Source: Oxobacter pfennigii (GTDB taxonomy: Bacteria; Bacillota; Clostridia; Clostridiales; Oxobacteraceae). Taken from it: 64,000 nucleotides of DNA. Of this stretch, positions 7,768 through 15,572 are shown in pieces. The notes beneath the pieces were generated by a model. That model made no database searches. It was not told where the DNA came from and worked only from the letters and a program-made list of their open reading frames with translations. The stretch spans positions 124,001 to 188,000 of the forward strand of contig NZ_LKET01000032.1 in assembly GCF_001317355.1 (NCBI RefSeq), given 5' to 3'. Position 1 is the first letter of the stretch; each line of letters starts with the position of its first letter. The translations under genes and the position numbers were made by a program.

Positions 7768-9056
7768 AAGCTGCTTCCGTCAAAGCTGCATATTTTTATT
7801 CTTGTGTTCAGCTCTTTTTCAATATCGCTTACGGTGACATCATCCAATAATATTGGCTCTCCTGATTTTAAAAGATTGGAGGGCAATAGCAAAACTTCAC
7901 CTAAGTTCTTTCCCTTTAGCTGCTCTATTATATCTCTTCCCGTCAAAAGCCCCGTCACTGTAATTTTATCGCCGAAAAAATTATTCTTTATCATATGTAC
8001 ATTTACCTTTAGCCCCTTGACTTTGTCTTCTATTTTGGCAAATGCATCCTTTATATATTTATATGGAGATACCCCCGTAACTACGGATATCTCTTTATTC
8101 ATCTCCTTTATATTAATATCTGTCAGTAAGCTATTAATATTCTCATTAAAATTGGCAATCATGCCTATGCCGTCTTCTAACTGCTCATATTCACCGTAAA
8201 ACTCAGATCCGGGTATCTCAATATCCGCCATGATATAAAACTCATCTGCACACCTGACAAAAACATCCCCTGTTTCTTTAATTATTTTATCCTGCATTTT
8301 TTTAACAAGGTTTAAAACCTCAAGGGAGCTTTCTTTATCAAAGGGCACTATGGGATATAAATTTTCTCTGTATTTTGAAATACCGACAGGTACAATGGCC
8401 ACATTTTTAATTTTAGGATACATACCATATAATTCTTTTATTGAGTTTTTCAGATTTTCGCCATCGTTTACTCCCCTTACAAGGACTATCTGGCAGTTTA
8501 TATCAATGCCATGTTCAGTAAGCCTATAAAGCTGTTCCTTTATTTTTCCTGCCCATTTGTTCCCCAACATTTTTACCCTGAGCTCCGGATTTGTGGTATG
8601 GACGGAAATATTTAAAGGGCTTATCCGATACTGTATTATTCTTTCAATATCCTCATCGGATAAATTGGTCAGAGTTATGAAATTTCCTTGCAGAAAGGAA
8701 AGCCGCGAATCATCATCCTTAAAATATAGAGTTTTTCTCATTCCTTTTGGAAGCTGATCAATAAAACAAAATATACATTTGTTTGAACAGCTTTTAGCCA
8801 TGTCGATTATGGGATTTTCAAAATCCAACCCCAAATCTTCATCATAGTCTTTCTCAACTTCTAGCAGCCACTCTTCTCCATCCTTTTTCTTTATAAGAAC
8901 TTCTATGTATTCATCTGTTATCAGGAATTTATAATCGATTATGTCCTTTACTGCTTGACCATTTATAGATAATAACATGTCACCTTCTTCTATGCCCAAT
9001 TCCTGTGCAATACTGCTATCCCGAATGAAGGTTATAATATTTTGAAGCTTTTCCAA
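7737..9056 (-). CDS. DUF512 / radical-SAM-like FeS protein with PDZ domain
   Basis: 439 aa. Order of parts: PDZ-like domain (about 1-60), a radical-SAM-type cluster motif C-x3-C-x2-C (Cys90, Cys94, Cys97, followed by F-I-D-Q-L-P-K-G), a TIM-barrel region, then the DUF512 C-terminal domain. The family is widespread in Clostridia and commonly adjacent to der, as here, but its reaction is unknown. The TTG start at 9056 has AAGGGTG upstream. The last residues (G-D-I-S-S-T-T-S) are encoded by the dispersed repeat at 7702-7767, so the native C-terminus has probably been altered. Confidence 0.9.
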   Translation of the reverse strand: MEKLQNIITFIRDSSIAQELGIEEGDMLLSINGQAVKDIIDYKFLITDEYIEVLIKKKDGEEWLLEVEKDYDEDLGLDFENPIIDMAKSCSNKCIFCFIDQLPKGMRKTLYFKDDDSRLSFLQGNFITLTNLSDEDIERIIQYRISPLNISVHTTNPELRVKMLGNKWAGKIKEQLYRLTEHGIDINCQIVLVRGVNDGENLKNSIKELYGMYPKIKNVAIVPVGISKYRENLYPIVPFDKESSLEVLNLVKKMQDKIIKETGDVFVRCADEFYIMADIEIPGSEFYGEYEQLEDGIGMIANFNENINSLLTDINIKEMNKEISVVTGVSPYKYIKDAFAKIEDKVKGLKVNVHMIKNNFFGDKITVTGLLTGRDIIEQLKGKNLGEVLLLPSNLLKSGEPILLDDVTVSDIEKELNTRIKICSFDGSSLIGDISSTTS

Positions 9057-9167
9057 ATACTCACACCCTTAAGTATATTATACCATTCTGAATGATATCA
9101 TTTTTACGGCATTCAATCAACTTCAATTTATTTTTATAATATCCATGACTATTTTATGCTATACAAA

Positions 9168-9192
9168 AATAGAAGGCTTTTAGCCTTCTATT
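9168..9192 (-). terminator. terminator of the pst-phoU operon
   Basis: A 10-bp perfect stem (AATAGAAGGC/GCCTTCTATT, 9168-9177 with 9183-9192) with a 5-nt loop, followed on the minus strand by TTTTTG. It overlaps the phoU stop codon. Confidence 0.85.
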
Positions 9193-9847
9193 AGTCATTC
9201 AAATCCTTGTGTTCACCTGTTACAAGATATACCGTCCACTCGCATATATTAGTGGTATGGTCGGCAATTCTCTCTAAGAACTTGCATACAAAGAGAAATT
9301 GAGTAGCCTGGGTGATGGTTCTGGGATCCTGCATCATAATTACAAGGAGCTCCCTGAATACCTGCTTGTATATACCGTCTATTTCATCATCCCTCTTGCC
9401 TATTTCCTCCGCCATCTTTGTATCCAGTCTTACATATGCATCCAGTGAATCCTTTATCATCCCCTGGACGATTTCCGCCATTCTGGGTATATCAATCAAT
9501 GGTTTGATGTATTTTTCGTCCTTAAGCCTCAAGGTTACCTTGGCTATATCCACAGCATGATCGGCAATTCTCTCCAAATCCGTGACAATTTTTATGGTAG
9601 TGAATATCCTTCTTAAGTCTATCGCCAGTGGCTGCTGCCTTGCTATCATTTTTACGCATTTTTCTTCTAACTCTGTTTCCATCCTGTCAATTATGTCGTC
9701 ATCATCAATTATCTTTTGTGCAAGCTCTCCATCCTGTTTAGCCAAAGCTGTAATGCAGCTGTCTATTTGTTTTTCTACTAAACTTCCCATCCTTAACAAT
9801 TCATGATGCATAGATTCCAGTTCTTCTGAGAAATTCTGTCTGGACAA
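9191..9847 (-). CDS. phoU: phosphate signalling protein PhoU
   Basis: 218 aa, usual length. Two PhoU three-helix repeats are evident, each with an E/D-x-x-x-D metal-binding pattern (about residues 70-80, E-R-I-A-D-H-A-V-D, and 190-200, E-R-I-A-D-H-T-T-N). PhoU links Pst transporter state to the PhoR kinase and prevents toxic phosphate uptake. It is the last gene of pstS-pstC-pstA-phoU, 26 nt after pstA. The start is a TTG behind GGGGGTG. Expression should follow the PhoP box before pstS. Confidence 0.96.
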   Translation of the reverse strand: MSRQNFSEELESMHHELLRMGSLVEKQIDSCITALAKQDGELAQKIIDDDDIIDRMETELEEKCVKMIARQQPLAIDLRRIFTTIKIVTDLERIADHAVDIAKVTLRLKDEKYIKPLIDIPRMAEIVQGMIKDSLDAYVRLDTKMAEEIGKRDDEIDGIYKQVFRELLVIMMQDPRTITQATQFLFVCKFLERIADHTTNICEWTVYLVTGEHKDLND

Positions 9848-9873
9848 AGGTATGACACCCCCTAAAAATATTT

Positions 9874-10719
9874 TTAAGCTGTAGTTTTATTTTTCATGAA
9901 GCTCATTATAAAATTCGCTGTTGAGTTTATTATAAATACTGTGACAATCAAAACTGTTGCCGTACCAAAAGCCATATCCATTGCTCCTACTTCCATTGCC
10001 ACCTTATATAAGTGCATAGACATTGTACTTAATGGATCCGTAAGCTTTGTGGGTATAAACAAACTTCCTCCCAATGTTAAAAGCAATGCTGCAGTTTCTC
10101 CGACAATTCGCCCTATGCCCAAAATAACACCTGTTATTATTCCAGGCAATGCAGTTGGAATTACAACCTTGCTTATTGTCTGCCATTTCGTGGCACCAAC
10201 GGCAAAGCTTGCTTCCCTGTAAGATAAGGGCACTGTTTTAATCGCTTCCTCAGTGGTCCTTATAATTGTAGGGAGTATCATACATGCGCCTGTCAACGCA
10301 CCGGATGCCAGTGACCATCCTCCTGTAATGGGTTTTAAAAGTATTACAAAGAAGGCAAAACCGAATAATCCAAATACAATTGAGGGTATTCCCGACAGTG
10401 CTTCTGTGCCAAATCTTATTAAATCCGTAAGCCAGCTTTTCTTTGTATATTCAGTTAAATGAATGGCTGCTGCAATTCCAATAGGCACCGAAAACAAAAG
10501 GGTGACAAAAGTAAAAATTATAGTGCTTACAATGGTGGAAAATATTCCGCCTTCCGAGCCCATCCTTCTAGGCTCCTGAGTGAGAAACTCCCAATTTATC
10601 TTATGCAGACCGTTCATAAAAATGTATCCTAATATAAACACAAGTGTCAATACCGTTAAAAGAGCTGCGGTCCACAGTACGACCTGTGCGATTTTCTGTG
10701 CCGTCTGAGGTTTCATCAT
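9874..10719 (-). CDS. pstA: phosphate ABC transporter permease PstA
   Basis: 281 aa with six predicted membrane segments and the binding-protein-dependent permease loop (E-A-S-F-A-V-G-A-T-K-W-Q-T, about residues 180-192) that docks to PstB. It forms the PstCA channel for high-affinity phosphate import. The first ATG overlaps the pstC stop as ATGA; a second ATG one codon later has AGGAGG at slightly better spacing. It is cotranscribed with pstC and phoU. Confidence 0.96.
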   Translation of the reverse strand: MMKPQTAQKIAQVVLWTAALLTVLTLVFILGYIFMNGLHKINWEFLTQEPRRMGSEGGIFSTIVSTIIFTFVTLLFSVPIGIAAAIHLTEYTKKSWLTDLIRFGTEALSGIPSIVFGLFGFAFFVILLKPITGGWSLASGALTGACMILPTIIRTTEEAIKTVPLSYREASFAVGATKWQTISKVVIPTALPGIITGVILGIGRIVGETAALLLTLGGSLFIPTKLTDPLSTMSMHLYKVAMEVGAMDMAFGTATVLIVTVFIINSTANFIMSFMKNKTTA

Positions 10720-11609
10720 GATTTTACCTCCTTTTTAGCAAGGAACATGGCAAAGGAATTTATGAGCATAGTAAATATAAAGAGCACAATACCTGTTGCA
10801 AATAAAGCTTGAGTATGTTCTCCCGAAGAATATGCCATTTCAATGGCTATATTTCCAGTTAAGCTTCTTATGGTAGACAATATGGATTCAGGAATTATTG
10901 CCGCATTTCCCGCCACCATTATTATTGCCATGGTTTCACCCATTGCACGGCCCATACCCAATACTATGGCTGCCAATATACCTGATTTTGCTGCAGGGAC
11001 TATTACCTTATATATTGTCTGCCAATGAGTAGCACCTAATGCAAAAGATCCTTCCTTATATTCTAAGGGAACGCTTCTTAGAGCATCTTCCGAAACGTTT
11101 ATAACAGTCGGAAGTATCATAATAGATAAGATTATTGAGCCTGCAATTATACCGTAGCCGGAAGACAGCGCCGGCTGTTCGGCTATTGAGGGTATGCTGC
11201 GGGCAGTATTTCTTATAAAAGGTACTATGGTAGTCATACCAAAAAGTCCGTATACTACGGAAGGAATTCCGGCTAATAATTCTATTGCCGGTCTTATAAG
11301 CATTGTAACCAATTTTTTAGGTGCCAGCTCAGCTAAGAAAATAGCTGTCAAAAGCCCCAGGGGAACCCCCACAACCAGTGCACCTATAGTTACACATATT
11401 GTACCTACAATCATGGGAAGCAAACCGTACACCTTATCCTGAGGATGCCACTCAGTGCCAAAAAGCACATTGAATAAACCGTATTTACTGAAGATGGGCA
11501 AGCCCTCTCTGAATACAAAGCCTGCTATTAAAATAATAACCAATAAAGCCACAAAGGCGCTTGATAAGAGCAATATCCGGTAAAATTTTTCTCTTATTTC
11601 TCTTTTCAT
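10716..11609 (-). CDS. pstC: phosphate ABC transporter permease PstC
   Basis: 297 aa from the ATG at 11609, which follows GGGGGAGCTGT; the longer open frame upstream lacks a ribosome binding site. Six membrane segments and the EAA-type loop (E-G-S-F-A-L-G-A-T-H-W-Q-T) are present. It is the partner of PstA in the phosphate channel. It is preceded by pstS with a 114-nt gap that holds no clear terminator, and overlaps pstA by 4 nt. Confidence 0.96.
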   Translation of the reverse strand: MKREIREKFYRILLLSSAFVALLVIILIAGFVFREGLPIFSKYGLFNVLFGTEWHPQDKVYGLLPMIVGTICVTIGALVVGVPLGLLTAIFLAELAPKKLVTMLIRPAIELLAGIPSVVYGLFGMTTIVPFIRNTARSIPSIAEQPALSSGYGIIAGSIILSIMILPTVINVSEDALRSVPLEYKEGSFALGATHWQTIYKVIVPAAKSGILAAIVLGMGRAMGETMAIIMVAGNAAIIPESILSTIRSLTGNIAIEMAYSSGEHTQALFATGIVLFIFTMLINSFAMFLAKKEVKS

Positions 11610-11723
11610 ACAGCTCCCCCTATAAAATAGATTATAACATTTATTTTTACCCAGTGGAATAAGGGTGGAAAAATCCACCCTATCATCCAACAACAATATA
11701 TATTTTATGATTTGAGGCAGTTA

Positions 11724-12593
11724 CTATTTTACAGTTATAAATCCTGATTCCTGAACTATAGCCTGACCTTCGGCACTCATGATGAAGTCGATGAATGCTT
11801 TTGTTGCTCCAGACGGGTCTTTCTGTGTCATGTATACAAATGGGCGTGATATCTTGTAAGTGTTGGCTTTAACATTTGCTTCTGTAGCTTCAACACCGTC
11901 AACCTTTACTGCTTTTACATCTGAGTTAAGTGAACCTAAGGATATATATCCTATAGCGTTTTTATCCTGTGATACTGCTGTTCTTACTGCACCTGTTGAA
12001 TTCTGTACTGTTGCAGTTGAAATGGCTTTTGCTTCTCCCATAACCAGTTCTTCAAAGGCACCGCGGGTTCCTGAACCTTCTTCACGGATTACAACCTGTA
12101 TCTTTCCTGCATCTCCGCCTAGTTCAGACCAATCTGTAATTTCTCCTGAGAATATCTTCATTATATCTTCTTTTTTAAGGTCTGATACTTTATTATCCTT
12201 GTGTACAACGATTGCTATACCGTCCATTGCAATAACAAATTCTTTAACTACTTTTTCTTCAGATTTAAGTTCACGTGATGAAGCACCTATATCAGCTGTT
12301 CCTTCTGTAGCGGCCTTTATACCTGCGCCTGAACCGCCGCCTGCTACGTTTATCTTAACCTTTGCATTTTTGCCCATGAATACTTTTGCTAATTCTTCTG
12401 AAAGAGGCTGTACTGAAGTTGAACCGGCTATCTGAATAGTTCCTTCCAATTCTGCTGCTGTTGGAGCAGTAGTAGGAGCTGTTGTCGGGGATGGCTGATT
12501 ATTGCTTCCGCTACTGTTGCATGCAGCTAAAGAAAGAGTCATAGCTGATGCTAATATGAATGTAAATAGTTTCCTCATACTTTTTTTAATCAT
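11724..12593 (-). CDS. pstS: phosphate-binding lipoprotein PstS
   Basis: 289 aa. A signal peptide with lipobox L-A-A-C puts the lipidated Cys at residue 25, followed by a Ser/Thr/Pro-rich linker and the PBP-like phosphate-binding domain (I-A-G-S-T-S-V-Q-P-L near residue 55; G-S-G-T-R-G-A-F near residue 173; both provide phosphate ligands in the family). It captures extracellular phosphate for PstCAB. AAGGAGG lies 10 nt before the ATG. A PhoP-type box and -10 lie immediately upstream, so it is expected to be induced by phosphate limitation. Confidence 0.97.
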   Translation of the reverse strand: MIKKSMRKLFTFILASAMTLSLAACNSSGSNNQPSPTTAPTTAPTAAELEGTIQIAGSTSVQPLSEELAKVFMGKNAKVKINVAGGGSGAGIKAATEGTADIGASSRELKSEEKVVKEFVIAMDGIAIVVHKDNKVSDLKKEDIMKIFSGEITDWSELGGDAGKIQVVIREEGSGTRGAFEELVMGEAKAISTATVQNSTGAVRTAVSQDKNAIGYISLGSLNSDVKAVKVDGVEATEANVKANTYKISRPFVYMTQKDPSGATKAFIDFIMSAEGQAIVQESGFITVK

Positions 12594-12642
12594 TTGGGTT
12601 ATTCCTCCTTAAATTTTGGTTCTTATCTTTTCCACGATTTTA

Positions 12643-12696
12643 AGTATACAAGCACCTTATTAAGAGATGATTACACTTTTGTTAAGAACAAGTTAA
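12643..12696 (-). promoter_or_regulatory. PhoP box and promoter of pstS
   Basis: On the minus strand four TTAACA-like hexamers (TTAACT, TTAACA, GTAATC, TTAATA) occur at exact 11-bp spacing at 12658-12696. They are followed after 9 nt by the -10 TATACT (12643-12648). Firmicute PhoP binds TT-A/T-ACA repeats with about 5-bp spacers overlapping the -35 region, which matches. The same geometry is found before the chemoreceptor and pstB. Confidence 0.8.
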
Positions 12697-12717
12697 TTGT
12701 AAAGAAGGTTTTTCCAA

Positions 12718-14451
12718 TTAATACGTATAGCTGCCCAGGTAATTTTGAAGCTCATGTGCCACATCGCCTAAGCTTAAACTGGCTTCCTTTACCCTCAGCA
12801 TGGCATCTCTTTGCCTGCCCATAATATCTTTTACTTTTGTAGTATTTATCATTGTATCGCCGGATATGCTTTCAAGCTCTCCCATAATTGAAATCAGTTT
12901 TTTGACTTCTGCCGACACTTCAGTTAAAGATGCATGAGCCATTTCCACCTTTATATTGTTATCAAGCGATGATTCAAGGATTTTTTCAAATAGCTCATCG
13001 GTATCCTTCATTAATACCTCTCCATCCTTAACGACATCTTTGCCCTTTTGAGCCGAATCAACCACTCTTTTGGTGTCTTCGATTATAATTGAAATCAATT
13101 TTGAAATTTCCTGGCTGGCATCCGAAGCTTTTTGCGCCAGGCTTTTGACTTCATTGGCTACAACAGCAAATCCCATACCTGCATCTCCTGCCCTTGCTGC
13201 CTCAATACTGGCATTCAATGCTAAAAGCTGAGTCTGACTGCTCATTTCCCCTATTATTTTTGCAAAGCTTGTTATTTCATTGGCTCTTTTATGTAATGTC
13301 AATACTTCACTTGATGTATTGCCCACAATATTTAAAATATCATCAAATTTACCCTCCAAATTTGTAACAGTATCACGGCCTTTTTTTGCAGAAGTATATG
13401 TATTACGGCTGGACTGGCTGGTTTCCTGCATATTATCCACTAAAGTATTCATTTTATTTTCCATACCTACAAGGCTGTGCCGGGCATCTTTTGTTATTTC
13501 CTGCTGTTCCACAGCACCTTTTACTATATGCTGGTAAAGCTCACCCATTGTATTAGCCATCTCGTGGGAGTCTATTGCCATGGCCGACAGCTCCTTGCCT
13601 GATGCAAACAATTTATTTATTACATTATTTAATTCTCTGAAGAATCCGACCAACTTCTCAAGCATTCCGTTAAAGCTTATGCCTAACCTATATATTTCCG
13701 GGATGCTTCTGCCCGCGTCCACCTTGATTGATAAATTGCCTTCAGCCGTTTTATTAAGCATAGTTATTAATTTATCTATGGGTTTTGTGATTACCCTGGC
13801 GACTATAAATGCTAAAAGCATTCCGGATAATATTATTGCAAAGCCCATATTCATAATCACCGACCGGACTTTATTGACAGGACTTAAATATTGATTTTCT
13901 TCAAGGGCTATAAAATATGTCCAGCTGTTTTCAGGCATGAATTTATAGGCTATGGTATAAGCCTTGCCCATCCACTCCGTATGGGCTATGCCGTCCTTTT
14001 TTTCAGCCATAATACTGTCCATCAAATTCTGCGGCAGCGGTACAAATTCATATTCATATGCCCAAAAATCCTGTTCCAGCACACCTTCCTGATTCATTAG
14101 AAATACTATGGCATCCAAATCCCGCACTTTATAATCATTTTTCTGATTGATTATAAAGTAGTCAACATTTCTTTTAAAATCCCTTGCGTCCATTATCTTA
14201 TATGTAATAGCTATTTTTTCTGCCATTGATTGCGCGGCAAATTCCATATCATATTCTATTACCTGTGTCAGGGCGTCGCTACCCATCTTATAGCTTATCC
14301 CCCCCATGGCAATGATTGTAACCACAATCATAAATGTAACCATTAAAGCTATGCGATTTCGGATATTAAGAGTCAAAAGGTTTCCTAATTTAATACTCTT
14401 ACCAATACTGAGCGGGAATTTTAATTTCTTTACTTTAAAAACATGAAGCAA
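12718..14451 (-). CDS. methyl-accepting chemotaxis protein, phosphate-regulon associated
   Basis: 577 aa. Parts in order: TM1 (about 33-55), extracellular sensor domain (about 56-195) of single-Cache-like size, TM2 (about 200-222), HAMP (about 223-275), then the coiled-coil signalling domain with the conserved hairpin tip ([21 protein letters not shown]) near residues 395-420. It would signal through CheA/CheW to the flagellar motor; no che genes are in the window. The start is TTG behind AAGGAGG. It sits between pstB and pstS and has its own PhoP-type box, so it probably responds to phosphate supply. Ligand unknown. Confidence 0.92.
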   Translation of the reverse strand: MLHVFKVKKLKFPLSIGKSIKLGNLLTLNIRNRIALMVTFMIVVTIIAMGGISYKMGSDALTQVIEYDMEFAAQSMAEKIAITYKIMDARDFKRNVDYFIINQKNDYKVRDLDAIVFLMNQEGVLEQDFWAYEYEFVPLPQNLMDSIMAEKKDGIAHTEWMGKAYTIAYKFMPENSWTYFIALEENQYLSPVNKVRSVIMNMGFAIILSGMLLAFIVARVITKPIDKLITMLNKTAEGNLSIKVDAGRSIPEIYRLGISFNGMLEKLVGFFRELNNVINKLFASGKELSAMAIDSHEMANTMGELYQHIVKGAVEQQEITKDARHSLVGMENKMNTLVDNMQETSQSSRNTYTSAKKGRDTVTNLEGKFDDILNIVGNTSSEVLTLHKRANEITSFAKIIGEMSSQTQLLALNASIEAARAGDAGMGFAVVANEVKSLAQKASDASQEISKLISIIIEDTKRVVDSAQKGKDVVKDGEVLMKDTDELFEKILESSLDNNIKVEMAHASLTEVSAEVKKLISIMGELESISGDTMINTTKVKDIMGRQRDAMLRVKEASLSLGDVAHELQNYLGSYTY

Positions 14452-14489
14452 TTTACAACCTCCTTAATATCACTACAAAATGCATTATA

Positions 14490-14543
14490 ATTATAGAGAC
14501 CTTTTGTTAAGCTTATGGATAAACCAGGTAAAAACATGGTTAA
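14490..14543 (-). promoter_or_regulatory. PhoP box and promoter of the chemoreceptor gene
   Basis: Minus-strand hexamers TTAACC, TTTACC, TATCCA and TTAACA are spaced exactly 11 bp apart (14505-14543), then 9 nt to a TATAAT (14490-14495). The match to TTAACA is weaker than at pstB, but the spacing and distance to the -10 are identical to the pstS and pstB sites. Confidence 0.65.
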
Positions 14544-14560
14544 TTTCAGAAATAAGCAAA

Positions 14561-14657
14561 AGGGACATTTAAAAATATGAGGGACACTTGAAAAGGTAAA
14601 GGGCACTTGAAAAAGGTGTGGGGACACTCCTAAAGGAATGTCCCCAACTTATGTCCC
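14561..14657. repeat. REP-like cluster of GGGGACA/TGTCCCC motifs
   Basis: Three imperfect 20-bp direct units beginning GGGACA, GGGACA and GGGCA (14561-14619) lead into a hairpin GGGGACA...TGTCCCC (14620-14645, with inner TCC/GGA pairing) and one more TGTCCCC (14651-14657). It lies in the 230-bp gap between pstB and the chemoreceptor, downstream of pstB. On the minus strand the hairpin could also protect or end the pstB transcript. It resembles REP/BIME-type palindromic repeats. Confidence 0.6.
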
Positions 14658-14681
14658 CTTTTTAGTTCCTAACTTAGCTTT

Positions 14682-15434
14682 TTAACCGAATCGCCCGGTT
14701 ATATAATCTTCAGTTCTCTTATCTTTAGGTTTATAGAAAAGTTCCTCTGTAGGACCATTCTCAACGATTTCACCAGTTAAAAAGAAAGCTGTTGAATCAG
14801 ATATACGTCCGGCTTGTTGCATATTATGTGTTACGATAATTACGGTATAATTTTCTTTAAGCTTTCCAATAAGGTCTTCGATTTTTAAAGTTGAAATGGG
14901 GTCTAAGGCTGATGTAGGCTCATCCATTAAAATAACATCGGGTTCAACGGCCAGGGTTCTTGCAATACATAGCCTTTGCTGCTGACCTCCTGATAAACCG
15001 ATTCCCGATTTATTAAGCCTGTCTTTAACTTCATCCCAGAGAGCCGCACCTTTTAAGCTCTTTTCAACAATTTCATCCAGTTGTTTTTTATTCTTTATAC
15101 CATGGGTCTTTGGTCCATATGCCACATTATCGTATACAGACATGGGAAAAGGATTGGGCTTTTGAAAAACCATACCTATCTTTTTTCTTAGTTTTATAAC
15201 ATCATAATCCTTATATATATCCTTGCCTTCAAATAATATGCTTCCGGTGATTTTTACATTATCTATAAGGTCGTTCATTCTATTGATTGTCCTTAAAAAT
15301 GTGGACTTTCCGCATCCCGAAGGACCGATTAGGGCTGTTACCTTATTCTTTTCTACATCTATTGAAATATTTTTGAGAGCTTGATTATTCCCGTAAAATA
15401 AGTCCAGGTTTTCTACCTTAATTATAGCTTCCAT
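14682..15434 (-). CDS. pstB: phosphate ABC transporter ATPase PstB
   Basis: 250 aa from the ATG at 15434, which follows AGGGAGCAATT; an upstream ATG has no binding site. Walker A G-P-S-G-C-G-K-S (37-44), signature L-S-G-G-Q-Q-Q-R (about 147) and Walker B I-L-M-D-E-P-T are all intact. It powers PstCA. Unusually it is not beside pstA but lies upstream of pstS, separated by the chemoreceptor, with its own strong PhoP box. It is the only pst ATPase in the window, so it must serve the downstream permeases. Confidence 0.97.
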   Translation of the reverse strand: MEAIIKVENLDLFYGNNQALKNISIDVEKNKVTALIGPSGCGKSTFLRTINRMNDLIDNVKITGSILFEGKDIYKDYDVIKLRKKIGMVFQKPNPFPMSVYDNVAYGPKTHGIKNKKQLDEIVEKSLKGAALWDEVKDRLNKSGIGLSGGQQQRLCIARTLAVEPDVILMDEPTSALDPISTLKIEDLIGKLKENYTVIIVTHNMQQAGRISDSTAFFLTGEIVENGPTEELFYKPKDKRTEDYITGRFG

Positions 15435-15489
15435 AATTGCTCCCTTCATTTATGCAAATACATATATCAGTGATAATTAAGCCACATTT

Positions 15490-15543
15490 ATAATATAGTT
15501 GCAGCATTATATACATGTTAATTAAATGTTAATTCATTGTTAA
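15490..15543 (-). promoter_or_regulatory. PhoP box and promoter of pstB
   Basis: Three perfect TTAACA hexamers and a degenerate fourth (ATAATG) lie at 11-bp spacing on the minus strand (15505-15543), with a TATTAT -10 (15490-15495) 9 nt further. This is the best of the three PhoP-type sites in the window. Confidence 0.85.
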
Positions 15544-15572
15544 AAATGTATATTTTATATATTTCCTGAATT

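Noticed and set aside
10004-10186. 60-aa same-strand frame inside pstA
   Set aside because: It is a shifted reading of the conserved pstA gene with an Asn/Cys-rich, non-natural composition.
14561-14619. Short tandem units that could suggest a CRISPR array
   Set aside because: Units are 20 bp, imperfect and contiguous, with no spacers and no cas genes nearby.
14430-14627. 65-aa minus-strand frame upstream of the chemoreceptor
   Set aside because: It runs through the PhoP box and the REP-like repeat and has no ribosome binding site; the reading is an accident of the repeat.
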